Shown here in pieces: positions 8,242 to 18,203 of a DNA stretch of 64,000 bases. Numbering within the stretch: position 1 is the first letter of the stretch; every line of letters starts with the position of its first letter. Source of the stretch: a bacterium (GTDB lineage Bacteria > Bacillota > Clostridia > Lachnospirales > Lachnospiraceae); NCBI GenBank assembly GCA_030535455.1, contig JAUNJY010000017.1, positions 1 to 64,000 of the forward strand, given 5' to 3'. The translations under genes and the position numbers were made by a program. Under the pieces are notes generated by a model. That model saw nothing but the letters and a program-made list of their open reading frames with translations. It made no database searches and was not told where the DNA came from.

Positions 8242-9108
8242 TTAATTTGTATTGTTCATTGCAGCGCTTCGATGTGCAGTATCTTCATCATTATCTTTAT
8301 ATCTTTCATAAAACCAGTTTGGTATAGCTAAACATGATTTTCGATGATTGTAGATTTTACCTTGAATCTCTTGTAATTCATTCATTGTTTTCGTTGCTGA
8401 AGAATTTAACAGTTCATCACATTCCATTAAGTTCACTACATCATCATTAATCTGAACTACTATTTGAAATAACCACTGAACCATTGGCACAATAAATGCA
8501 AATCTATACAGAAGCATACACGTAGACTCATTTTTAATTACACCTAGTGCTAAAATAGCGACTGTTAAAACCCCAATGATAATAATACAAAATGTTTTAT
8601 AACGCTTTCGCAATGAAACATCCCAATGAAAATTCTCTTTTTGACATAGTAATATCCCCTTTTTCAATTCTACCAATCCTACTGGTGAGGTATACCAATC
8701 TATGAGTTTTTCTCTTTCTCCTGACTTCATATATAATTTTTTTGACTTTTCCATCACGCAATGAGTTACATCTCTCATTTTTCCAAATAATTTTGTATCC
8801 CATTGTATTTGATAAACATATATATCAAAATGTTGTTGAACTTCTGCTGCTAACTTTTTCTCATTTTTTACATAAGCACTTACTCCAAGTGCAATAAACA
8901 TACTAGTAATTGATGCTACATAAGACACTGCGCTTAAAGTCTCATTCTCAATTATCAACTGAACTACAGCCAACACTAATGGAATAAATACAGCAAATAA
9001 TACGCCAATTCCATTAACGCGTTTCACCTCATTATACAACTGCCTCTGTGCAGCCAATAGATTAATAGACCTTTCTTCATTTTGTCTTTCTGTTATACCA
9101 TTTTCCAT
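8242..9108 (-). CDS. S-4TM family predicted pore-forming CBASS effector
   Basis: 288 aa. It shows the S-4TM layout: a short polar N-terminus with a RSINLLAAQRQLYNEVKR helix, and two membrane helices (about 33 to 52 and 59 to 78). A long cytoplasmic helical part follows (about 80 to 165, with KLIDWYTSPVGLVELKKGI), then two more helices (about 172 to 215) and a charged C-terminus. S-4TM proteins are predicted membrane-disrupting effectors found next to nucleotide-signal synthases. It follows the CD-NTase by 12 bases in one operon with GAGGTGAATTA before the ATG, so a nucleotide-triggered membrane effector is the natural reading. Family call from memory of the pattern. Confidence 0.65.
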   Translation of the reverse strand: MENGITERQNEERSINLLAAQRQLYNEVKRVNGIGVLFAVFIPLVLAVVQLIIENETLSAVSYVASITSMFIALGVSAYVKNEKKLAAEVQQHFDIYVYQIQWDTKLFGKMRDVTHCVMEKSKKLYMKSGEREKLIDWYTSPVGLVELKKGILLCQKENFHWDVSLRKRYKTFCIIIIGVLTVAILALGVIKNESTCMLLYRFAFIVPMVQWLFQIVVQINDDVVNLMECDELLNSSATKTMNELQEIQGKIYNHRKSCLAIPNWFYERYKDNDEDTAHRSAAMNNTN

Positions 9109-9120
9109 TAATTCACCTCA

Positions 9121-10110
9121 TCACCCTTCTGTGTACTCGGGAAAGCTGTTTCCTAACACTTCTCCCCACTTCTTAATAGCCTCTTTTTGTTTACCTTCAT
9201 CCTCAAATTTTCTTGCTTCACATGCCTTACTATATGCATTAGTAAGAGCATCACTAATCTTGTTTCTATCTTCTGAACTAAAATTATTCAAATTTCCTTG
9301 AATTCCTTTTGGATCTTCTACATCATATTTTATTGCACTTGATAACTCATTCAATGTATTCTTAAACTCTATGTCAATCCACCAATTCTCTCCAACCTCT
9401 TTTTCGTCATATATATTAAGAATCATACATTCTAGAAGATAAGAACCAATAGTTAATGTTACTTTTCTCTTATTCCAGTACTTTACTAGACGGATAAGGT
9501 TTAATACGTTTCCATTATGCATTTGGTTTATATTACTAGTCCTATCATTATCAATCCGGGGATCTGTTTTTTTCCAATCACCTTTTCCATCTGGTATAAG
9601 GAAAAAATCTTTAGTTGTATAGAAGCAAGGTACAATATCAAAATTCCAAGTATATGACTTCATTTTTAATGTGGCAGCTTCTTGGTTTTTATGCATCTCA
9701 GCTTTGCTATAATCACTTAAATCCGAAAGTTTTGTAACAAATCTATTAATAACTTTTGTGGAATTTAGATGGTCGTTATCAACTGCTGTTAGCCCATTTG
9801 CTTTATCATCCTCGTTACCAATGATATAATAGCAATCCGTGCCTTCTGTATATGTACGAGAACCTTCAGCAAATATACAAAACATTAGATCGATATCGTC
9901 TAGTTCTCGAATTTTTGTCCTTCTTGCAAATGAACCAAATTTTAAATTTTTCTCTTTATAGATACAAAAAAAATCATCATCTCCACTAAATTCATTGATA
10001 TTACTGATGAGATTGTCTCTGCTAGTTCTAGCTTTTACAGTCTTACTCGAATCAAGATTTACCGTATCTTTCATAAACTCTTTAAAAGCATTATCTACAG
10101 TTGTTACCAT
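9121..10110 (-). CDS. CD-NTase (CBASS-type nucleotidyltransferase)
   Basis: 329 aa from ATG 10110, which has GGAGG eight bases upstream; an in-frame GTG at 10125 overlaps that site. Pol-beta-type nucleotidyltransferase motifs are visible: GS at residues 59 to 60 (KFGSFARRTK), the DxD metal pair in DDID (72 to 74), and a third acidic residue in FDIVP (Asp158). An OAS-like C-terminal helical part follows (NLIRLVKYWNKRK ... SYLLECMIL). Such enzymes make cyclic or linear oligonucleotide signals on phage infection. The partner is the S-4TM membrane protein downstream. The operon has its own vegetative promoter and a CIRCE operator. No Cap2/Cap3-type ancillary genes are present, so this would be a minimal (type I-like) CBASS. 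Confidence 0.75.
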   Translation of the reverse strand: MVTTVDNAFKEFMKDTVNLDSSKTVKARTSRDNLISNINEFSGDDDFFCIYKEKNLKFGSFARRTKIRELDDIDLMFCIFAEGSRTYTEGTDCYYIIGNEDDKANGLTAVDNDHLNSTKVINRFVTKLSDLSDYSKAEMHKNQEAATLKMKSYTWNFDIVPCFYTTKDFFLIPDGKGDWKKTDPRIDNDRTSNINQMHNGNVLNLIRLVKYWNKRKVTLTIGSYLLECMILNIYDEKEVGENWWIDIEFKNTLNELSSAIKYDVEDPKGIQGNLNNFSSEDRNKISDALTNAYSKACEARKFEDEGKQKEAIKKWGEVLGNSFPEYTEG

Positions 10111-10132
10111 CTTTTTTACCTCCACTTTTTTG

Positions 10133-10159
10133 TTAGCACTCTCAAATGCTGAGTGCTAA
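10133..10159 (-). promoter_or_regulatory. CIRCE operator (HrcA binding site) upstream of the CBASS operon
   Basis: Perfect TTAGCACTC, nine spacer bases, GAGTGCTAA: the exact canonical CIRCE inverted repeat bound by the heat-shock repressor HrcA, normally found before groES and hrcA operons. It lies 22 bases upstream of the CD-NTase ATG and directly after the -10 box, where a bound repressor would block initiation. Confidence 0.9.
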
Positions 10160-10163
10160 CAAA

Positions 10164-10192
10164 AATATACTCCATTAAGAATTAGTTGTCAA
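10164..10192 (-). promoter_or_regulatory. Sigma-A promoter of the CBASS operon
   Basis: Minus strand TTGACA, 17-bp spacer, TATATT. The expected start point falls inside the CIRCE repeat, the same layout as HrcA-controlled chaperone promoters. Confidence 0.85.
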
Positions 10193-10684
10193 TATAATCT
10201 TCTCGACAATTTATATTGTACTACTCTAAAATATACCTATATTTTATATTTTTTGCATCATATTCTGACATAAGTATAGATACTTCTTCACGAACTCTTC
10301 TTTCTCGCCTCCTTCATAAAATTAAAGTTATATATAGAAAACATCCAAGTACATTTCTTGACTTCCTGCGTTTTCCAGATCAATGACTTTTAAAGTCTCA
10401 AACAATACTTTTGTAGATACTTTATCCTAATACCATTGAGTAGCATTTTACTCTTAATATGCATATTCATATTTCAACTCAATCCTAGTATTTATAGGTA
10501 TTTCTTAATTGAGTGTGAATTTATCAAAAAGTTCAAAATAATTTGTCTTGTATCTCTTTCGTATCAAATTCTAGGACTACCAATCACCTTAGTGGCTTCT
10601 TTTTATAATTCTAGACGACTTCTAATCTACAGAAAAACCTTAATACTAGACACTATAACTTCGGATATGATATCCCCTATCCCC
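10193..10684. other. Non-coding stretch between CBASS promoter and virD4-like stop
   Basis: About 490 AT-rich bases with no convincing gene on either strand. On the minus strand around 10,320 to 10,425 a short open stretch reads like a remnant (STKVLFETLKVIDLENAGSQEMYLDVFY then stop). It could be a decayed gene, possibly debris of the event that brought in the CBASS operon. No clear terminator for unit T2 is seen. Confidence 0.4.
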
Positions 10685-13015
10685 CTACAATATCCTAACA
10701 AAATTCCTAATCTCCTCGACACTACATCCTAACGGGAACATCCCTTTAATTCTTTCTGCCCCATAGTCTGCCATAATAAGCTCATATAAGAACCTAACCT
10801 GAGCTTTCGTGTATCCTGTCTGTAACAGATTCTGCACACACTCGGCACGTAATACGTATCTTTGATGTCCCTCTTTACTTTTGTCGTCTTTGTCTCTGTA
10901 TATTTCAAAATCAATTGCCTCCCTTGAATTCTCATCCAAGTATCTTTCATAATTTTCTTTTAATTTCTTCTGCATCATTTCCGTTAGTTTTAAACTTGTA
11001 ACTGGCTCTTTCATACGACCTTCCAATACTAAATTCTCCACATCATTCTCCGTCAATCGAATAATGGGTGTTCCCTGCTTACGTATCTTTTCAGCTTGAT
11101 CTCTTGCACACTCTCCAGTCATAAAAAAGTTTCCATTCCCTGCTTTGTATTCCTGTCTCTTTCTTCTTGTCTTCTTCGGATCATAAGGATTTGTTTTTCT
11201 GCATAGTAGCTTTACAAATGGAGTCGCTTCCATCCTACACTTCGTCTCATAAAGAGGATCTGCACCTTTAATCACAATGGCACATTCTCCATCTTTTTTC
11301 ATCGCAAAGATATCTTCTGCTGATAACAAACTCTTTTGCATTACATCCTCTGATCTCGAACTCTGCCCATTATAACTCTTTGCATCCGAATCCGATGCCT
11401 TATGAATGGTCTGGGTTCCAAAGTGCTTCGCTAAGTATTCGCAGCTATCCATATCTGGTGCTCCAAGAATATCGATGATCGAACAGTTACCAATCAAATC
11501 CTTGTCCATATCAAACTTCGGGAACTTCCTCTTAAGCTGAATTAAGTTCTGTACAATGATAACGGCACTCATGTTACGAGATCGCATGGTCGAAAGCTTT
11601 TCTACAAACGAATCTGGTAATGTTACATTTGCAAATTCGTCCATCAGATACGTTAAATGGTGTGGCAGTGTTTCATGTAACTTTGGATCAATGGCTGTTA
11701 AGTGGTATAGCTCGTCAAAAAACAAGGAATATACCATACTTGGAATCCAGTCATAATATCTTTTATCCTCACTTGTCACGATGAATAAAATTCTCTTTCC
11801 AGTACTACTATACTCACTCGGTTTTGAATATCCAAAACTATCTGCAATATGGATTTCATCTTCCGATAACAAATCAATCACACACTGTAGCTTCATATAT
11901 CTACAATGTGCATCAAGGGATGCCACAATAGAACTAGTCGTTTCTGCTGCACCGTTATAATACTTCTCAATTGCTACATATCCTGGGAAATCAGATTCAT
12001 GCGTTTTCTTCCACTTTAACTGTGCCTTCTTAGCAATCTCTAGGATTCCTCCTGGTCTGTTATCAATCGATCCATCATTTTTCGTATATACAGTCGTTGC
12101 ATTTAGTAGGTTTACGAACTCCTTCCAATTCTGCTTCTCCTTTGGATAATAGGCATTTATAATATAAATCAAAGATGTTAAGAGTACTTCTGCACTCTGT
12201 TCAAAAAACTGATCATTACCACCTGATTCCTCCTGTGGTGTGGTTGCTTTCATTAAAATTCCAGCAATGGACATAATATCTGACTCATTACGAATGTACG
12301 CAAATGGATTAAAATGAATACTCATTGGCATCCCATCCTCTGATTCTATATTCATGACCATAACTTCATATCCATTGTCTTCAAAATACTGTCCCGTTTG
12401 TTTATACAGCTCCCCCTTTGGATCTGTAACCAGAAAATTCCCACAAAGTTGTGATAACATAGGACGTGCAAGACGAAAGGATTTTCCTGATCCCGGTGGC
12501 CCAACTACTAGCATGTTTAAGTTGGATGTTTTCTCATTATCAATCGATAAATATACACCCTCTGCTAGCCAGTAATTCTTACAATTCACGGTTACTTTCT
12601 TATCAAGTACAGTATCTCCGGTAACGACTTCAATCTCATTTTTCGAATCATGATTGGCAAATAGTTTCGTAAACTCCTTGGCATTCCCCCATTTAGCAAC
12701 ACCATATTCCTGTCCTGCAAAAGGATGTTCAAATCTAGTTGTTATCATGATAAAGAGCAATGAAAATAGCACCCAATACGCAACAATAAAAGCAGGGGTT
12801 GCCGAAGTAACCCCCACTACATAGTGATGTTCTGCAATGATGAAGTTCTGGAAATTATTTAAAAACTCAGAAAGAGTATTGTCTGGTATCCAAACGGCAC
12901 CACAAAGGAATCCAAAATAGACACAAAGCATTGAACCAATACCGTAGCAAAGCAACGTTTCTTTCATCGTCCTAGTATGCTTCTTAATTGTCATGCTACT
13001 TTTTTCTCTTCTCAT
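10685..13015 (-). CDS. VirD4/TraG-type coupling protein (T4CP)
   Basis: 776 aa. Two N-terminal membrane segments (about 19 to 42 and 74 to 93) are followed by the P-loop domain with Walker A GPPGSGKS (172 to 179) and the typical VTDPKGELY. A Walker-B-like segment (HLTYLMDEFANV) and VIIVQNLIQLKRKFP follow. The C-terminal roughly 150 residues are charged. T4CPs recruit the relaxase-DNA complex to the channel. It is the last gene of unit T2, 3 bases after the PcfB-like gene. The start at 13015 has a rather distant AAGGGG; ATG 12994 is the alternative. Confidence 0.9.
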   Translation of the reverse strand: MRREKSSMTIKKHTRTMKETLLCYGIGSMLCVYFGFLCGAVWIPDNTLSEFLNNFQNFIIAEHHYVVGVTSATPAFIVAYWVLFSLLFIMITTRFEHPFAGQEYGVAKWGNAKEFTKLFANHDSKNEIEVVTGDTVLDKKVTVNCKNYWLAEGVYLSIDNEKTSNLNMLVVGPPGSGKSFRLARPMLSQLCGNFLVTDPKGELYKQTGQYFEDNGYEVMVMNIESEDGMPMSIHFNPFAYIRNESDIMSIAGILMKATTPQEESGGNDQFFEQSAEVLLTSLIYIINAYYPKEKQNWKEFVNLLNATTVYTKNDGSIDNRPGGILEIAKKAQLKWKKTHESDFPGYVAIEKYYNGAAETTSSIVASLDAHCRYMKLQCVIDLLSEDEIHIADSFGYSKPSEYSSTGKRILFIVTSEDKRYYDWIPSMVYSLFFDELYHLTAIDPKLHETLPHHLTYLMDEFANVTLPDSFVEKLSTMRSRNMSAVIIVQNLIQLKRKFPKFDMDKDLIGNCSIIDILGAPDMDSCEYLAKHFGTQTIHKASDSDAKSYNGQSSRSEDVMQKSLLSAEDIFAMKKDGECAIVIKGADPLYETKCRMEATPFVKLLCRKTNPYDPKKTRRKRQEYKAGNGNFFMTGECARDQAEKIRKQGTPIIRLTENDVENLVLEGRMKEPVTSLKLTEMMQKKLKENYERYLDENSREAIDFEIYRDKDDKSKEGHQRYVLRAECVQNLLQTGYTKAQVRFLYELIMADYGAERIKGMFPLGCSVEEIRNFVRIL

Positions 13016-13018
13016 ACT

Positions 13019-14476
13019 CTACGCTCTTCCCCTTCCTGTCGTTCTTACCGTTGCCTCCTTCATAGATTCGCCAGCTGATTTTACAATATCCGTACCCAAC
13101 ATATCTTTTGTTAATCCATCTGCTTTCATCACAGAATATGTTGCATCATCTTTAATAAAAACCTTTGCTGTCCTATCATCCATTTCTTGAATCATAACAC
13201 CCTTTACCAATCCTTCTGAAAGTTCCATACACATCACTTCGTCCCCATCAGGCATTAATTTTGCTACTGGAACTGTTACCGTAGAATACAATGTTTCCTC
13301 ATAATCTCTTCGATCAATCACTTCTCTGTTGTGCTCTTTTACTAATTTTTCTGCTTCCTCACTACTATAAGACTTCTCTTCCTCTTTTTGCTCCTCCTCT
13401 TTGGATAGAGCCTTCTTAAAATTTGCTTCTACGTACTCCTGATATCTCTTAAACCGTTCCTCAGACTGTACGACTGCCGTTTTTTGTTCATTTTCAAGAC
13501 CCGCTTCTTTTAACATCTTTGGAATCTGTTTCTTCCATTGTTCCTTACTCATTCCATAATCAGAATAGATCTTTACTTCTGATGTGCCCGGCATTCGCAC
13601 TTTATACTCGGAATAAATGTTACCATGCTTATCCTTATTAAATTCTCGCTTAATCACATGGATCTTATCATCACTTGTAGTCTGACTATAGAACAATTCT
13701 TTACTTTCTGGAATATGATCTTCATCTCTTACTGGCCACATACAATCGTAAGGTGTATATTCTCTTACGATTCCACACACTTCATCTTGCTGCAATGCCT
13801 TTTGTGGATCAGCTTCCAATAACGATCCTTTTCCTTGCTTCAAATACTCTGCAAAATCAATTTCATTATCATGCTCTGCTTTTTCTTTTGATTCCTTTAG
13901 TAGATCCTGATTCTGCGCTTTGGCCTCTAAGAGCATCGTTAACTGTTCCTCTGCTGCTTGTCGTTCCTCTTCTGTGGTTGCATTTGCAACTCTTTCTTTT
14001 GCAGTCACAATTTTCTCATCCAATACTTGATCCTTGTCTTCCTCTACACGAATACGTCGTTCCATAACTGCTTTAATCTGCTCTTTATGTATTCCAACAT
14101 CCTGCGTAGGAACTGCCACTGGTAGATAGTCATCATTTGGATTTAAGTCTGGCATAATACAATATCTGAGACCATACTTCTCACAGTACAGATCAAAATC
14201 AGATTTTTTTACTTCACTTCCATCCTTATTTACCTTTACGACACGCTCCACAAACATCTCCTTTGGAAACTCTAAAATAGGTGGTGTCCCATTGGATATC
14301 TCCTGCATCTTCTTCCAATCACAATTCCCTTCCTTATTCAGATAGTTATTGTGATGATGATCTGCTAGAGCTTTTACTGCGGTTGCCATCATTGCAATCA
14401 TTGACTTCGTTCCTTTAAAAAGGTAATACATCCCCTTATATTCCATTTCTACTACCTGTGCTATTTCATCTGCCAT
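13019..14476 (-). CDS. Conjugation protein, possibly PcfB/DUF3801-like
   Basis: 485 aa, cytoplasmic and highly charged. The N-terminal part (about 1 to 60, EYKGMYYLFKGTKSMIAMMATAVKALADH) resembles the DUF3801/PcfB start of Gram-positive conjugation proteins. A Glu/Lys/Gln-rich coiled-coil stretch (about 130 to 205) and a second charged region (about 340 to 400) follow. PcfB-type proteins sit beside the coupling protein gene, as here, and help deliver the relaxosome. The family call is tentative. The start has GGAGATTGATACA upstream. Confidence 0.4.
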   Translation of the reverse strand: MADEIAQVVEMEYKGMYYLFKGTKSMIAMMATAVKALADHHHNNYLNKEGNCDWKKMQEISNGTPPILEFPKEMFVERVVKVNKDGSEVKKSDFDLYCEKYGLRYCIMPDLNPNDDYLPVAVPTQDVGIHKEQIKAVMERRIRVEEDKDQVLDEKIVTAKERVANATTEEERQAAEEQLTMLLEAKAQNQDLLKESKEKAEHDNEIDFAEYLKQGKGSLLEADPQKALQQDEVCGIVREYTPYDCMWPVRDEDHIPESKELFYSQTTSDDKIHVIKREFNKDKHGNIYSEYKVRMPGTSEVKIYSDYGMSKEQWKKQIPKMLKEAGLENEQKTAVVQSEERFKRYQEYVEANFKKALSKEEEQKEEEKSYSSEEAEKLVKEHNREVIDRRDYEETLYSTVTVPVAKLMPDGDEVMCMELSEGLVKGVMIQEMDDRTAKVFIKDDATYSVMKADGLTKDMLGTDIVKSAGESMKEATVRTTGRGRA

Positions 14477-14506
14477 TGTATCAATCTCCTTTCGTTTTCA
14501 TCTATC

Positions 14507-15718
14507 TTACTTATTAGGCCTACACACCATAATTGCATTCTTTGTTCTTAATGTCTGATATACTACTCCATATTTGGTGTTTAAAGCTTCCACTGCCTTT
14601 CCATTACCAACATAAATTGCTACATGATAGATTCCCATATATCGCCCATTACTGTCTCCTCCATAAAAGATAAGATCTCCGGCTTTTAAATCCATCATAT
14701 CAAGTGCTTTCCCATCATTATTTAACATCCTAGCACCTTCTGCTGCAGTCGGCGGGTAATTGCTTCCATAACTAATATCCACTCCCGCATCTTTCCAACA
14801 ATAATATGCTAAAGAACTACAATCATAGGCACTTCCACTTGTTCTTTGTTCCTGACTATATGGATAACCAACCTTCGATAACGCATATCGAATCACACTT
14901 TCCTGTGTTTCATCACATTCCGATGCTTCTACAATCTCATTAATCTCGTCCTCTGTTAATGCAACATTGGTAAAGGTATCTGATTCTACTGAGAAAATGG
15001 AAAGGAAATTACTAATGGCATTTCCAATATCCGCAATCGGCTTAAGTATAGAATATACAAACATTACAATAATCAAAACAACGGTTGCTACCATCATAAA
15101 AATTGCGATATAAGGTGCTAACAATGCTGCCAGTTTTGCCATCCAACCTTTTACTACTCTCATAGGATTAATAAACTCTACAAATGTTTGCATCAGTCCA
15201 CTAAGGCCATCCTTTAACGCATTCCCTGTAACTTTTTCTCCCACAAGATCATTCGACATATCTTTTTTGGCTTTAAACATCGAAGCAACCGCAGTTTTTG
15301 CTCCTGCTTTCTTTATCTCTTTCGCTTTTTCTTTCTTTATAGTCTTCTTCGTTTCCTTTAATTCCTTTGCCTTCATCTCCTTAGTTTCTTTTCCTTTTGG
15401 AGAATCAAAAGAATCAGAGTGAGAAACACTACTAATTTTCTTCTGTTTTGATGGATGGATTGATTGAATCCCATTAGATAATAATTCCTCTTTCTTTGCT
15501 TTAATCTCACTTAAAATCTGTTTCTTTTCTTTGATATTCCGTTTGTTCTTCTCAGAAGAAAAGCGTGCTGTTTTTTCTACAAACTCATCTACAGAAGCCG
15601 AGGCAGCCTCATTACTATCCGTAGTAAATCTTGCTGCCTCGTCACATATAAATCGTTTCATGTCATTAGCGAATTGTTTTTTCGAACCGAAGCTGGCTTG
15701 ATTACTTTTAAACTCCAT
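14507..15718 (-). CDS. Membrane-anchored NlpC/P60 cell-wall hydrolase (VirB1/CwlT-like)
   Basis: 403 aa from ATG 15718 (GGAGG five bases upstream; an in-frame ATG at 15730 is too early). A long charged Lys-rich cytoplasmic region (about 1 to 190) is followed by one strong membrane helix (about 200 to 228). The C-terminal NlpC/P60 peptidase has the catalytic cysteine in AYDCSSLAYYCW, the histidine in YHVAIYVGNGKAVEA, and the usual DLKAGDLIFYGG. It would open peptidoglycan locally for the mating channel. Unlike Tn916-type CwlT, no lysozyme-like domain is seen. It overlaps the virB4 gene by 11 bases. Confidence 0.8.
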   Translation of the reverse strand: MEFKSNQASFGSKKQFANDMKRFICDEAARFTTDSNEAASASVDEFVEKTARFSSEKNKRNIKEKKQILSEIKAKKEELLSNGIQSIHPSKQKKISSVSHSDSFDSPKGKETKEMKAKELKETKKTIKKEKAKEIKKAGAKTAVASMFKAKKDMSNDLVGEKVTGNALKDGLSGLMQTFVEFINPMRVVKGWMAKLAALLAPYIAIFMMVATVVLIIVMFVYSILKPIADIGNAISNFLSIFSVESDTFTNVALTEDEINEIVEASECDETQESVIRYALSKVGYPYSQEQRTSGSAYDCSSLAYYCWKDAGVDISYGSNYPPTAAEGARMLNNDGKALDMMDLKAGDLIFYGGDSNGRYMGIYHVAIYVGNGKAVEALNTKYGVVYQTLRTKNAIMVCRPNK

Positions 15719-18203
15719 AGCCACCTCCATCTGTATTTACAATTTGATAAATCTCACTCCCCTTATCCATTCGCATATCAAATGGAACCGTTACATTTCC
15801 CATCTTAAGTAATCCAGTACCGGAATCCGCATTATCCACGAAGTTAAACATTGCCGGACTAATACTTGGTAGGAACTGCATTAACTTGTTCTTATCTAAG
15901 GTAGACTGACTAAGCAATGCAAAATACTCTGTATTCGAAAGAATTGCCTGTAGCTTTCCACCATTATCATTATTTAATAAATCGGACATGTTCTGGGTAA
16001 TGCCATTTAGAATACCAGACATTTTTCTAATTTCCTTCCAGAGCTTTAAGATAAAAGATGCTACCTGCTCTACCCCTAACAGTTCATGAAATTCATCAAT
16101 ATACAGATGTGTCCAATGGCTCTTTATTGCATTTTCTTTAATCCGAGTCCTTACCGTCTCCATCATAATTAACATGGATGTAATTCGAAGATTATCCTTT
16201 AGTCCTGACAAATCAAATACGATAAATCGATTGCTAAGATCTACATTGGTTCTATGATTAAACAGATTGAGTGAACCATTCACAAAGATCTCCATTGCGG
16301 TAGCTAAATGAACCGCCAGATTGCTACCTTCATCTAATAACCCCTGATACACATCCTGTAAGGTAGGAGAATAGGCTTTCATCTGTTCTTCATTTGACAT
16401 ACTAGTTGTTCCCATCATATGTACCGCATCTGTTTTCATATAGCCTGGGATGTCAAACTCGCTTTCCTCCTCTACCAATCCATTTAAACGTTTTCTCATG
16501 GAATAATTCTCGGAATACACCTTTTCAATCACACTATCTACAATTCCTTGTTCCTCTGGTAAGATGTCTCTCTTTAAACAACTAGATAGGAGCGAAAGGA
16601 TAAAATCAACCTTATCGGATATGATTTCTCTTAACCTACCATAATCAATCCCACTAAAATCTACATCCATAGGATTTAGATAAAATTCCTTCGTGCTGTC
16701 AAACGATATCACTGTGCCATCCGTTACCTTGGCAAGTCCACCATATTCAGACTGGGGATCGATAATGATAATCTGGTCTTCTACAAAATTGATAAAGGTA
16801 CTGATAATTTCTGTCTTTGCAAATACCGATTTCCCTGATCCTGACTGTCCTAAAATTAATCCGTTATGGTTCTTTAGTTTCTTTTTGTCTGCAAATATAG
16901 CATTCTGACTCAACTGGTTTACTCCGTAATAATTGCCATTCTCATCATTTAATTCTTGAGTCTTAAATGGCATCAACATTGCAAGGCAGGAGGATGATAA
17001 ATTCGCTACTCGCTTAAATTCCTGAATCCCTAATGGCAGTACCGAATTAAGCGCCTCCTTCTGCTTTCCAAAACAAGCTTTTAATTTCACTGACTTTAAA
17101 GAGGCTGCGTTCATCAACTTCTCTTCAATCTGAGCGAGTTCCTGTCGATTCTCTGCTAATATTAAAATCATCATGGTTGTATTAAAATAATGATCGTCAT
17201 TGGTATCTAACTCTTTTGAGAATTGATCTAACTTCTCTTTTTCATTAAGAAGCTTTGCGGAGGCATCTGCTAAATAATCGTTGTTATTACGATTTCTCTG
17301 TTTCTCATTTTCAATCTTCATTCCGACTTTCATGTACTTCGTTGCAATCTCCTGCTTAAACCCAGAGATATCAAGAAGCTCGTTATTTACTGAAATATAG
17401 CTAGTACAATTTACTTTCGTTAATGCTGTGATTAGATCACTCTCTAAGCTTTTCGGATATTCCGTAATAAAGAACACCTTTCCCACCTGTCCATTCATTA
17501 CAAAACTTTCGTTCTCAAAACAGATGTTAGCGGGGGACACAATATTGATCCAATCGTGTTTTTCTTTGATTTCATCTTCCAAAGAAAACTTATACCTTGT
17601 ATTCATTCCAGTATGGGTAAAATCAAAAAGCTGTTGCATTCTCTCATCAATAGATACCGTCTTCATTACAGAACCTTGGATTCCATTTACCCCAACTCCG
17701 ACAAAAGCGGAACGTATTGCACTCTCCATCGAACTAAACATACTCTTTGCATCCATCATATCCTCTGCCTTAATGGTGAGTGTTAGGTAGATTGTCTGAT
17801 ACAAACCTTGTTTTGCAACGCTAACTTTATTCTTGATGACCTTATTAAATGACTTTCGAAGTGGATCATATTTGTTCTTATGCATTCGATATAATATCTT
17901 GTCATGAAACAGTTTCTCATCCACATATTCGTTAGCTACTACATAAGAAAATCTACATGGAATGGTCTTTAATACCTTTGAGAAGTTAATAATAATCTGC
18001 TTCTGCTCCTCATCCGTTACCCCGGCAAAGTTAATGTCACTTAGCATATATAACTTGGAATACCTCTTGTCCGTCAATTCAAAAATGCCACTTTCCTCAA
18101 TACTTACGATAGAGACGACATCTTGCACACTTCGTAATTCCTTGGCAACTGGTACATCACATACCTTTGTCTGTTCATATTTTGATTTTGGCATCTGCAT
18201 CAT
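15708..18203 (-). CDS. VirB4/TrbE-type conjugative ATPase
   Basis: 831 aa from ATG 18203 (GGAGG five bases upstream). The N-terminal domain (about 1 to 400) is related to the preceding gene product. The ATPase domain has Walker A GQSGSGKS at 452 to 459, IIIDPQSEYGGLAK, Walker B THLYIDEFHELL and NGITQNMSDLL. VirB4 is the most conserved T4SS ATPase and powers substrate transfer and pilus or channel assembly. The C-terminus overlaps the NlpC/P60 gene and the N-terminus overlaps the VirB4-N paralogue by 29 bases. Confidence 0.9.
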   Translation of the reverse strand: MMQMPKSKYEQTKVCDVPVAKELRSVQDVVSIVSIEESGIFELTDKRYSKLYMLSDINFAGVTDEEQKQIIINFSKVLKTIPCRFSYVVANEYVDEKLFHDKILYRMHKNKYDPLRKSFNKVIKNKVSVAKQGLYQTIYLTLTIKAEDMMDAKSMFSSMESAIRSAFVGVGVNGIQGSVMKTVSIDERMQQLFDFTHTGMNTRYKFSLEDEIKEKHDWINIVSPANICFENESFVMNGQVGKVFFITEYPKSLESDLITALTKVNCTSYISVNNELLDISGFKQEIATKYMKVGMKIENEKQRNRNNNDYLADASAKLLNEKEKLDQFSKELDTNDDHYFNTTMMILILAENRQELAQIEEKLMNAASLKSVKLKACFGKQKEALNSVLPLGIQEFKRVANLSSSCLAMLMPFKTQELNDENGNYYGVNQLSQNAIFADKKKLKNHNGLILGQSGSGKSVFAKTEIISTFINFVEDQIIIIDPQSEYGGLAKVTDGTVISFDSTKEFYLNPMDVDFSGIDYGRLREIISDKVDFILSLLSSCLKRDILPEEQGIVDSVIEKVYSENYSMRKRLNGLVEEESEFDIPGYMKTDAVHMMGTTSMSNEEQMKAYSPTLQDVYQGLLDEGSNLAVHLATAMEIFVNGSLNLFNHRTNVDLSNRFIVFDLSGLKDNLRITSMLIMMETVRTRIKENAIKSHWTHLYIDEFHELLGVEQVASFILKLWKEIRKMSGILNGITQNMSDLLNNDNGGKLQAILSNTEYFALLSQSTLDKNKLMQFLPSISPAMFNFVDNADSGTGLLKMGNVTVPFDMRMDKGSEIYQIVNTDGGGYGV

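Noticed and set aside
10436-10732. Plus-strand open frame of about 98 codons
   Set aside because: Low-complexity, no ribosome binding site, partly antisense to the virD4 stop; composition fits chance.
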